In this document: one piece after another, positions 1 through 6,479 of the stretch
Numbering within the stretch: the stretch's first letter is position 1
Layout of the letters: the number at the start of each line of letters is the position of its first letter
Origin: JBHIBA01 sp046758845
GTDB lineage: Bacteria > UBA8248 > JACPRG01 > G963555815
Length of the DNA: 16,497 nt
Direction of reading: 5' to 3'
Assembly (NCBI GenBank): GCA_046758845.1
Contig: JBHIBA010000074.1
Coordinates: forward strand, 1 to 16,497
Translations under genes and position numbers: made by a program
The notes under the pieces: generated by a model
What the model saw: the letters and a program-made list of their open reading frames with translations, nothing else
Databases searched by the model: none
What the model was told of the DNA's origin: nothing

Positions 1-55
1 CAACCGCAGCTCGGCCGGCACGCAAGTGCCCAAAAAGCTCCCCGGAAGAATGGGT
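1..55. other. Left-edge stretch, no supported gene
   Basis: These 55 bases lie downstream of the YjbQ stop. On the minus strand a GGGGAG sequence is followed about 16 bases later by a GTG codon whose frame (V-P-A-E-L-R-L) runs off the edge. That could be the start of a further gene in the same direction, but the spacing is poor and too little sequence remains to call it. Confidence 0.3.
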
Positions 56-472
56 TTACCCCACCACTTGGATCACCACTCGCCGCTTCCTGGGGCGGTT
101 GTCAAAGTCCAGGACAACGACCTGTTGCCAAGTGCCCAGCAAGAGCCGTCCTTCCGAGAAGGGGACGGAAAGAGAGGGACTCAGCAGAGCGGCCCGGACG
201 TGCGAAAAACCGTTGCCGTCCCCCCATCTCGCGTCATGGGCGTAGTGTACGTCCTCTGGCGCCATTCGCTCGAGCGCGGCGTGCAGGTCGGCCACGGCGC
301 CGGACTCAAACTCAATCGTCGTCACCCCTGCGGTGGATCCGGGGACGAAGACCGTCGCCGTTCCCGCCTGAAAGCCGGATTTCTCGATGCATCGGGCGAC
401 CCGGGCGGTGATGTCGTGGGTGTCGCCAAAGCCCTTTGTGGACAGGGTGATTTCGTATGTGAGCGCCGTCAT
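56..472 (-). CDS. yjbQ: YjbQ/UPF0047 family protein (secondary thiamine-phosphate synthase type)
   Basis: This 138-residue protein has the usual full length of the YjbQ (UPF0047, TIGR00149) family. Members are known to show weak thiamine-phosphate synthase activity and form small trimeric cytoplasmic proteins. Visible family blocks are VFVPGSTAGVTTIE (41-54), GDGNGFSHVRAALL (84-97), LLGTWQ (111-116) and the basic end DFDNRPRKRRVV (122-133). The first block reads G-S-T-A-G-V where the well-known members read H-T-T-A-x-V, so one conserved His is Gly here; I believe this is a subfamily trait, not damage. The ATG start overlaps the TGA stop of the upstream phosphatase-homoserine kinase gene (ATGA), which suggests translational coupling. 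Family assignment is firm; the in vivo role is uncertain. Confidence 0.9.
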   Translation of the reverse strand: MTALTYEITLSTKGFGDTHDITARVARCIEKSGFQAGTATVFVPGSTAGVTTIEFESGAVADLHAALERMAPEDVHYAHDARWGDGNGFSHVRAALLSPSLSVPFSEGRLLLGTWQQVVVLDFDNRPRKRRVVIQVVG

Positions 473-1932
473 GGCCTGTCTTGGGCTTCCCGGCTCTCCG
501 GGCGTGCGCCCAGAGGGTCGATCCCCAGGACCCAGGGTTTGCAGCCGATCCCCTTTTCCCGGTAAGCAGCCGCCATGGCCTCTGCGACCTCGGCCGGGTC
601 GGCGTGACCCGAGATGGAAAGGGCAATCACCGAGGGTCCCGCTCCGCTCAGGGCGGCCCCGGCCGCCGCGGCATCTCGAGCGGCTGTGAAGGCATCGTGA
701 ATAGGTCCCATGAGGTGGGCGCGGTGAGGCTGGTGCAGCCTGTCCTCCATGGCCAGGGAAAGCAGATGGCCGTCCCCGTCTGCCAGAGCGGCCATCAGAA
801 GCGCTGTTCGCTGAACGTTGAAGACCGCATGGGAATGGGGGACCTCTTTGGGCAGGGCCTTTCTGGCTTCGGAGGTCGCCACCTCGAAGTCCGGGACCGC
901 CAGGGAAACCTGGATCTTTTCCGAAATGGGGGCCCGGGCGAAGGATAGCGTATCCCCCGTCCCCGCCACCACTGTGAGTCCCCCCAGAAGAGAGGGGGCG
1001 GCGTTGTCCGCGTGACCTTCCAGGGCCTCGGCCGCCCTCAGCAAAGCGCCCAGATCATGGGAGAGGCCGCACCACAGCCTGCCCGCAAGGAGCCCTCCGA
1101 CCCGGGCGGCCGCGCTGCTGCCGAGCCCCCGGGTGAGAGGGATGGCGTTCTCCAGCCTGAGGCGAAGCGGGGGGCGTTTCATTCCAGCCGACTGAAAGAC
1201 GGTCTCGACGGCCTGGAGGACGATATTCGTCGCGTCCAGCGGGAGCCTGCCCTCTCCCTCTCCGGAGACTTGGATCTCGTCCGCATCGGCCTCCTCGAGA
1301 GTCACCCGGTTATGGAGTTCCAGCGCAAGGCCCAGGGTGTCGAATCCGGGGCCCAAATTGCCCGCAGAGGCCGGGACGAGGACGCTCACCCGCTTCCCGC
1401 CGCGCGCCGGGCGGGACCGGCTCCCGGGCCGGTCGTGAGCTGTAGGCGACCTGGAAATCTTCTGGCGATAGAAATCCTGGACGGCCTGGGCGATGAAGGC
1501 GTAGGTGCTCCGATAGTGGAAAGAGGTAGCTCCGAGAGGATCGGGGACGGTATCGTCGGTTCTGCCCATCCCATAGCGCGCCAGGAACTCCACCTTCTCG
1601 GCGGCCTCTGGATAGTGAAAGCTGATGAACTCAGCATGTTCGGGCGCCATGACGAGAATGTGATCCGCCTCCCGAGCCATTTTGGGCGTGAGGGGTCTCG
1701 CCCGGTGGGATTTCAGGTTCAAACCCATTTGAGCCGACGTTTCCATGGCCTCCTGCGGCGGGAGATTTTCCGGCAGGGCAATAATCCCGGCCGATGTCAC
1801 CTGGACGTTCGGCGGACCCCCTTCCTGAAGGAGCCTCTTCAGGTAGACTTCCGCCAGGGGGCTTCGGCAGATGTTACCCGTGCAGACAAAAAGGACGTTC
1901 ATGACTCTTGCCAGCTCTGCTTGGGATGACAC
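469..1932 (-). CDS. thrB: Fusion of low-molecular-weight protein tyrosine phosphatase with homoserine kinase (ThrB)
   Basis: One continuous frame of 487 residues encodes two enzymes. Residues 11-158 are a complete low-molecular-weight phosphatase: the P-loop CTGNICRS (C17 nucleophile, R23) and the PDPLG loop with the acid D131. The Ile in GNICRS is typical of tyrosine phosphatases; the arginine phosphatase YwlE has Thr there. After a basic linker (about 160-181) comes a GHMP kinase of ThrB type: VLVPASAGNLGPGFDTLG (184-201), the ATP loop RGLGSSAAA (268-276), EGHADNAAPSLLGG (305-318) and a C-terminal SGAGPS. ThrB phosphorylates homoserine on the way to threonine. The first codon is GTG at 1932. 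An ATG at 1902 (MNVLFVC) is the more natural start, though neither has a strong ribosome site. The gene overlaps yjbQ by 4 bases. I know of no common precedent for this pairing. Confidence 0.93.
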   Translation of the reverse strand: MSSQAELARVMNVLFVCTGNICRSPLAEVYLKRLLQEGGPPNVQVTSAGIIALPENLPPQEAMETSAQMGLNLKSHRARPLTPKMAREADHILVMAPEHAEFISFHYPEAAEKVEFLARYGMGRTDDTVPDPLGATSFHYRSTYAFIAQAVQDFYRQKISRSPTAHDRPGSRSRPARGGKRVSVLVPASAGNLGPGFDTLGLALELHNRVTLEEADADEIQVSGEGEGRLPLDATNIVLQAVETVFQSAGMKRPPLRLRLENAIPLTRGLGSSAAARVGGLLAGRLWCGLSHDLGALLRAAEALEGHADNAAPSLLGGLTVVAGTGDTLSFARAPISEKIQVSLAVPDFEVATSEARKALPKEVPHSHAVFNVQRTALLMAALADGDGHLLSLAMEDRLHQPHRAHLMGPIHDAFTAARDAAAAGAALSGAGPSVIALSISGHADPAEVAEAMAAAYREKGIGCKPWVLGIDPLGARPESREAQDRP

Positions 1933-1981
1933 GCTGGAGGGTCAGGACAAGGGGCGGAAGTTTTCCGTCAAGGGGACTCGG

Positions 1982-2839
1982 CTAGTTTCCGGGTTTCTTC
2001 CCGGAAAGGTCCAGTTGCAGGCGCTTGTCGCCCCGGTGGACGAAGAGGCGAACCTTTTCGTTCTGGGAGGTGGCGGTCTGGAGCAGTTGCAGGAAGTTTT
2101 TCAGACCCCGCACCTGTAGGTCGTTGACGTGAAGGACCACGTCCCCGCGTTTCAGGCCGTCTCTCGCGCCCTGGCTCCCCTCCTTGACATCGGTGATCAA
2201 GATAGAACCGGGTTCAGCGCCTTGAAAGTGCGGCAACAGGTCCCGCGTGATCTCCTGCACCACGAGGCCGTACGGCCTCACTTCGGAAGTGAGAGAGCCT
2301 TCGACCGGGAGGGATTGCCCGGCTCGGGCCAACACCTGAACGGAGGCGAAGATGGGGGCGTCGGTTCTGAGCGCCAATGCCACTGCGTCGCTCGGGCGGC
2401 TGTCCACCTGGAGGACCTTTTTTCCTGCTCGCAAATAGATGGTGGCCAGAAAGGTGTTCTCGCGCAGCCCGGTGATCGCAACTCGCAACACCGTCGCCTT
2501 CAGGTCCCGAAGGAGGTTTCGCAACAAGTCGTGGGTCATGGGCCGGGGAATGACCACTTGGTTGAGCGCCATCAGAATGGCGTTGGCCTCCGGCATGCCA
2601 ATCCAAACCGGGAGCACTTTCTGGCCGGTCTCGAGGTCCTCGAGGAGGAGAACAGGCGAGCGACTGCGTGGATCGACGACCAGGCCGCGCACTTTCATCT
2701 GCTCCTCTTGCGGGCCGGCCTGGCCGGAGGCGGCAGGCAGGAAGACTGAAGTGGCGCACAGGATGACCGCCAGCAGGATGAACCCCAATCGCCTCCCTTT
2801 GGGCGGAGGCCCCGTTTCTCTCGACCATCCATTGAGCAT
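1982..2839 (-). CDS. Exported bifunctional-nuclease (DUF151) domain protein with C-terminal PDZ domain
   Basis: The protein has 285 residues. A basic start followed by a hydrophobic stretch (KGRRLGFILLAVILCATSVF, 14-33) and an ASGQA site looks like a signal peptide, with no proper lipobox. Residues about 48-175 form a bifunctional nuclease (BFN/DUF151) domain with PVWIGMPEANAI, RPMTHDLLRNLL, FLATIYL and VDSRPSDAVALALR. Residues about 195-280 form a PDZ domain with GSILITDVKEGSQGARDGLKRGD-type sequence, as in HtrA or RseP proteins. BFN domains have reported DNase/RNase activity in plants and are usually cytoplasmic in bacteria, so an exported version is odd. The ATG at 2839 lies 7 bases after the MoeA-fusion stop, with GGAAGCGGAG upstream inside that gene. 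The frame stays open further upstream, but those residues overlap the moeA fusion and are not protein-like. The cellular role is unknown. Confidence 0.85.
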   Translation of the reverse strand: MLNGWSRETGPPPKGRRLGFILLAVILCATSVFLPAASGQAGPQEEQMKVRGLVVDPRSRSPVLLLEDLETGQKVLPVWIGMPEANAILMALNQVVIPRPMTHDLLRNLLRDLKATVLRVAITGLRENTFLATIYLRAGKKVLQVDSRPSDAVALALRTDAPIFASVQVLARAGQSLPVEGSLTSEVRPYGLVVQEITRDLLPHFQGAEPGSILITDVKEGSQGARDGLKRGDVVLHVNDLQVRGLKNFLQLLQTATSQNEKVRLFVHRGDKRLQLDLSGKKPGN

Positions 2840-2846
2840 ATTTCGG

Positions 2847-4790
2847 TTACTCCGCTTCCGGCGGCGGTCCGGGATCGCTGTGAAGCTTCTCACCCATGAG
2901 GTGGACTTGATATCCGCCCAGTGCGAGGACTTTCTCCCGAAACGCCTGGTTTCCGAGGACCGCAAACAGAGGGGCCAGGAGCGCCGAATCCAATAGCCCC
3001 GCTGGCACCACAAGGTCGAACCGTTCCCAGCCGACGGGAAGGAAATCGAGGTCCAGCGCGCTGGCAGCCGACATGACTCCCAGACCGACGTCGGCCGCGC
3101 CGCTGGCCACTGCGGCCGCCAAGGCCATATGCGTGCTCACCACGCGGTCGTAGCCTGCAACGGAGTCCGGGTCGATTCCCAGGAGCTCCAACTGGTGGTC
3201 CAGCAGGACGCGGGTCCCGGCGCCCCGCTGGCGGTTGACGAACCGGATGCCTTCCTGGGTCAGGTCGGCAATCCCTCCGATGCCTCGCGGGTTCCCGCGG
3301 GGGACCACCAATCCCTGTTGCCGGTAAACGAAGTTTACGAGGGCCGCCTCCCCGGGGGAGAAGTGCCTGGAGACGAGGGGAAAGTTGTATTCTCCCGTCT
3401 CGGGGTCCAGGAGGTGGCATCCCGCAAGGTGGGCCTCTCCTCCCTTCAGGGCCAGGAGGCCGTCCAGGCTGCCCATGGGCGCCTTGGACAGGGAAGTCCC
3501 CGGGGTGCTTTCGGCCAGAGCGACTGTGAGCAGATCCAGGGCCAGGTCGTGGCTTCCCGCCAACAGGATGTTGCGGTCGATGCCGGCTTCTTCATGAAAG
3601 AGCTCGACCTCCGTCCCGACGCCCTTCTCCAGGCCCTCGGCGTTTCGGGGGATGCGGATCACCCCGTCGGCTTCGGCCATGGAGGTGGTTAAAGACGAAG
3701 CGCGGGACAGAGGCAGCGCGATGGTCCTTCCGTTCACCTCCCCGACCTTGACCCGGACGTGCTCGAGCAAGCCGAGCTTGGAGGGAAGCTTGCGTCCCAC
3801 CACCGCCTGGATTCGCGGACCGCAGGGGGGAGGGATCCCCAACAGTTTGCCCATCAGGGGCCGGACGAATTCGTTGAAGATGACGACGCCGGAGACCGGA
3901 AATCCGGGACAGCCGAGAAGCGCTTTCCCGTCGGCGTGCGCAAAGATGGCCGGCTGGCCCGGCGCCAGGGCGACGCCGTGTTGGATCACTTCACCCACGG
4001 TTTCAAAGACGTGGACGGTGTAATCCTCCTCCCCGGCGGAAGAACCCGCATTGACCACCACCACGTCGTTCTCACGCAGGGCTTTTCTCACTGCCTCCAG
4101 CAGGGCCTCCGCGTCGTCCGGAACGATGGGATGGGGAACCCACTCGGCCCCCCATTCGCGGACGAAGGCTCCCAGCATCCGCGAGTTGAACTCGATGATG
4201 TCACCGGGCTTGAGGGGGGTCCCCGGCTGAACGAGCTCCGTTCCGGTCGGCAGGATCACGACGCGCGGCTTTCGCCGGACGGGGATCTCTGTATATCCGC
4301 CCGCGAGCAGCGCGCCGATGTCGTAGGGGCGGATCCGGCGCCCGGAGGGCAAGATGAGCTGCGAGGCGACAAGGTCCTCGCCCATCGTCCGAACGTTCTG
4401 CCAGGGCCGGACGGTCGAGAGGATCTCGATCCGGTCCCCGTTCAGGGGTTGGACGTCCTCGATGACGACGACCGAATTCGTCCCCTCTGGCAAGGGGTCG
4501 CCCGTGTCCACATAGGCCGCTTTCGGACCGAGGTGGAGCTCCAGCGGCCTGCTCTCACTCGCGCCAATGGTTTCGACCGCATTGACGGCCACGCCGTCCA
4601 TGGCCGAGGCGTGATAATGGGGGGAGGAGATCTTCGCCAGAAGCGGTTCTCCGGTGATCCGCCCCAGGGATTCGGGGATGGAGACGACTTCAGTGGGAAG
4701 GGGATCGGGAACGCGGATCGCCCCGAGGAACGCGGGAAGAATTTCCTCCGCGGGCTTGCGCTCCAGATAGACCCTGCGCTTGGTCTTCAT
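2847..4790 (-). CDS. moeA: MoeA-like molybdopterin molybdotransferase fused to a periplasmic-binding-protein-like domain
   Basis: The protein has 647 residues. Residues 1-400 are MoeA-like, the enzyme that inserts molybdate into adenylylated molybdopterin. Visible blocks are SAMDGVAV (62-69), DTGDPLPEG (95-103), LPTGTELVQPG (180-190), NAGSSAGEEDYT (247-258) and CPGFPVS (294-300). Where plain MoeA reads TGDE, this copy reads TGTE. Residues about 406-640 are a PBP-like domain (NILLAGSHDLALDLL, then GGIADLTQEGIRFVNRQRGAG). In other proteins such folds bind small ligands including molybdate. This MoeA-PBP arrangement is known from archaea and various bacteria, so the domain may sense or deliver molybdate or tungstate. 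The start is ATG at 4790 with GAGG about 9 bases upstream. It lies 138 bases after a second, plain moeA and 7 bases before the nuclease/PDZ gene. Confidence 0.92.
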   Translation of the reverse strand: MKTKRRVYLERKPAEEILPAFLGAIRVPDPLPTEVVSIPESLGRITGEPLLAKISSPHYHASAMDGVAVNAVETIGASESRPLELHLGPKAAYVDTGDPLPEGTNSVVVIEDVQPLNGDRIEILSTVRPWQNVRTMGEDLVASQLILPSGRRIRPYDIGALLAGGYTEIPVRRKPRVVILPTGTELVQPGTPLKPGDIIEFNSRMLGAFVREWGAEWVPHPIVPDDAEALLEAVRKALRENDVVVVNAGSSAGEEDYTVHVFETVGEVIQHGVALAPGQPAIFAHADGKALLGCPGFPVSGVVIFNEFVRPLMGKLLGIPPPCGPRIQAVVGRKLPSKLGLLEHVRVKVGEVNGRTIALPLSRASSLTTSMAEADGVIRIPRNAEGLEKGVGTEVELFHEEAGIDRNILLAGSHDLALDLLTVALAESTPGTSLSKAPMGSLDGLLALKGGEAHLAGCHLLDPETGEYNFPLVSRHFSPGEAALVNFVYRQQGLVVPRGNPRGIGGIADLTQEGIRFVNRQRGAGTRVLLDHQLELLGIDPDSVAGYDRVVSTHMALAAAVASGAADVGLGVMSAASALDLDFLPVGWERFDLVVPAGLLDSALLAPLFAVLGNQAFREKVLALGGYQVHLMGEKLHSDPGPPPEAE

Positions 4791-4854
4791 CCGTGAAGTT
4801 CCTCGATCAAACCGCCGCGGCTGCCTTCGACGGAGACGCCTGCTCTCGCCCCGC

Positions 4855-4870
4855 CTCGCCGCCGGGCGAG
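4855..4870 (-). other. Small perfect hairpin between the two moeA genes
   Basis: The arms CTCGCC and GGCGAG enclose a 4-base loop. It sits in the 138-base gap between the plain moeA and the MoeA-PBP gene, just beyond the larger hairpin at 4877-4914 in the direction of transcription. No T-run follows, so it does not look like a classic terminator. Confidence 0.35.
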
Positions 4871-4876
4871 TCGTCC

Positions 4877-4914
4877 CCGACCCGCCGCGAAAGGGTTCGG
4901 CGCAGCGGGGTCGG
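4877..4914 (-). other. Long imperfect hairpin between the two moeA genes
   Basis: The outer arms CCGACCC (4877-4883) and GGGTCGG (4908-4914) and the inner arms at 4884-4889 and 4901-4906 make a stem of about 13 pairs with one bulged base and an 11-base loop. The single non-Watson-Crick pair is G-U when read on the minus strand but C-A on the plus strand, so the structure suits RNA from the minus-strand operon. The run of six T lies before the hairpin (on the minus strand), not after it, so it is not a standard intrinsic terminator. It may be an mRNA processing or stability element. Confidence 0.4.
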
Positions 4915-4928
4915 AAAAAAGTTTCTCC

Positions 4929-6161
4929 TTAGAAGGAGTAGACCCGAACGCGCTCTCCTTGCATGAGTCCCTCGGTGTCCACCCCGATGATGATGAAGCC
5001 GTCAGCCTTCACCATGGTGGAAATCATGCTGGAGCTTCCCAGCACAGGGTGAGCGAGGAGGCCGTCCTCCGTCCCTTCGAGTCTCACGCGGATGTAATCC
5101 TCCCGCCCCGAGGCCGAAGGGAGATTACGGGACAGCGCCGCCTCCGTCCAGTGGACGTCCTCGTGCGATCGCGAACGCCTCCCCTCCAGCCGATGCAGGA
5201 GCGGTTTGAGGAACACCTGAAAGACCATCATGTTGGAAACGGGATGTCCCGGGACGCCGATGACGGCTTTCTTCCCGGCGCGGCCGACGATGAGCGGCTT
5301 GCCGGGCTTGATGGAGACTCCGTGGATGAGCACACCGGGCTCGCCCAGGGAATCGATGATCTCCACGCTGTGGTCCCGCTGTCCCATCGAGCTGCCGCCC
5401 GATATCAAAATGACGTCGTTGTCCTCCATGGCCCCGCGGACAGCGGCCTCCAGGGCCTTGGGGTCGTCTCCGACGATCCCCAGCGGGACCGGGACGCCCC
5501 CCGCCCCGGTGGTCAGGGCGCTGAGGGTGAACCGGTTGATGTCGCGGATCTGGCCCTGCCTTGGCGTTTCGGAGGGATCGACCACCTCATCCCCCGTCGC
5601 GACGATCGCCACCCGCGGCTTCCTGCGGACGCATACGCTTGTGACCCCGAGGCCGCAAAGGGCGCCCAGTTCTTGTGCCCGAAGCACGTCCCCCTCCAGC
5701 AGCAGCGTTTCGTCCCGCCGGATGTCCTGTCCCACGCGGACGACGTTTTCAAGAGGGGCCACCCCCTTCGTGATCTGCACGGTCCGGGCGTCCGCGAAAG
5801 AGGAATATTCATCCATCACAACGGCGTCCGCCCCCTCGGGGAGCATTCCGCCCGTCGGGATCTTGGCCGTCTGGCCGCGGCCGATCCGGAATCCGGGGGC
5901 CTCTCCCATCCGGACCTCGTCAACGTAGTCGAACTGGATCGCCGAGGACTCGCTGGCGCCTGTGGTATCGGAGGCGCGGACGGCGAAGCCGTCCATGGTG
6001 GCCCGGTCGAAGTCCGGCAGGTCCACGGGGGAGCGAACCTCTTCCGCCAGGACCCGGCCCAGGGCCTCAGCGGTGGGCAGGATCTCCGCTTCCAGCGGAT
6101 CAAACTCCTCGACAATGGCCAACACCTCAGCGGGCGTGGCCACTTTGAAGAAGTCCTTCAT
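4929..6161 (-). CDS. moeA: Molybdopterin molybdotransferase MoeA
   Basis: At 410 residues this is a standard-length MoeA, which uses molybdate to displace AMP from adenylyl-molybdopterin and so completes molybdenum cofactor. Family blocks are RATMDGFAVRASDT (53-66), KIPTGGMLPEGADAVV (100-115), VATGDEVVDP (187-196, with the conserved Asp-Glu pair), SGGSSMGQRDHS (254-265) and GVPGHPVSNMMVF. It has no extra domain, unlike the neighbouring MoeA fusion; two different MoeA forms side by side suggest division of labour, for example between Mo and W or between insertion steps. The ATG has an excellent GGAGGT ribosome site 4 bases upstream. The gene follows the tatA-like gene after a 78-base gap in which I see no clear promoter. 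Confidence 0.95.
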   Translation of the reverse strand: MKDFFKVATPAEVLAIVEEFDPLEAEILPTAEALGRVLAEEVRSPVDLPDFDRATMDGFAVRASDTTGASESSAIQFDYVDEVRMGEAPGFRIGRGQTAKIPTGGMLPEGADAVVMDEYSSFADARTVQITKGVAPLENVVRVGQDIRRDETLLLEGDVLRAQELGALCGLGVTSVCVRRKPRVAIVATGDEVVDPSETPRQGQIRDINRFTLSALTTGAGGVPVPLGIVGDDPKALEAAVRGAMEDNDVILISGGSSMGQRDHSVEIIDSLGEPGVLIHGVSIKPGKPLIVGRAGKKAVIGVPGHPVSNMMVFQVFLKPLLHRLEGRRSRSHEDVHWTEAALSRNLPSASGREDYIRVRLEGTEDGLLAHPVLGSSSMISTMVKADGFIIIGVDTEGLMQGERVRVYSF

Positions 6162-6239
6162 GGGACCTCCGAGTCAACAAACGCCCGGAGGAGGCATGCC
6201 TTGGGATTCGATGGGGCAGGAAACCGTACCCTCGGCGGA

Positions 6240-6452
6240 TCAGGCCTGTTTCTCTTCGCCGCCTTTCTCGGAGGAATTCTCCTGAATCAGGTCCGGTTCC
6301 TCCTTGCTCTCTTCCTTCCCCGACACGCCTGCCTTGAAGCTCTTGATTCCCTTGCCGAGTCCGGCCCCGATCTCAGGCAGCTTCCGGGCGCCGAAGATGA
6401 CAAGGATGATGATCAAGATGATCATCAATTCTTGTATGCCGAAGCCAAACAT
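6240..6452 (-). CDS. tatA: TatA/TatE-family twin-arginine translocase component
   Basis: This 70-residue protein has TatA layout: a short N-terminus, one membrane helix (about 7-21, IQELMIILIIILVIF), the FG-x-x-KLPEIG hinge, an amphipathic helix GAGLGKGIKSFKAG, and a charged Glu/Lys-rich tail. TatA lines the channel that exports folded proteins with a twin-arginine signal. I chose ATG at 6452 because AGGGGTGA lies 5 bases upstream and MFGFG is the usual TatA start; a GTG three codons earlier (6461) is also possible. No tatB or tatC is in the window. The Rieske protein at the right end has an RRHFL signal and is a likely client. The gene follows the aminotransferase by 27 bases and is probably co-transcribed with it. 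Confidence 0.93.
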   Translation of the reverse strand: MFGFGIQELMIILIIILVIFGARKLPEIGAGLGKGIKSFKAGVSGKEESKEEPDLIQENSSEKGGEEKQA

Positions 6453-6479
6453 GTCTTTCACCCCTGGCCGGGATTTCGC

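Noticed and set aside
1903..1981. A TTGACG sequence between the nuclease/PDZ gene and the phosphatase-ThrB gene as an internal promoter
   Set aside because: No acceptable -10 box lies 15-19 bases downstream; the gap is short and read-through is likely.
2840..3013. An upstream extension of the nuclease/PDZ gene by 58 codons
   Set aside because: It would overlap the MoeA-PBP gene by more than 160 bases and is Arg/Ser/Trp-rich. The ATG at 2839 before a signal peptide is the better start.
6192..6201. Perfect palindrome AGGCATGCCT between tatA and moeA as an operator
   Set aside because: It is short, has no nearby promoter boxes, and no second copy was noticed elsewhere in the window.
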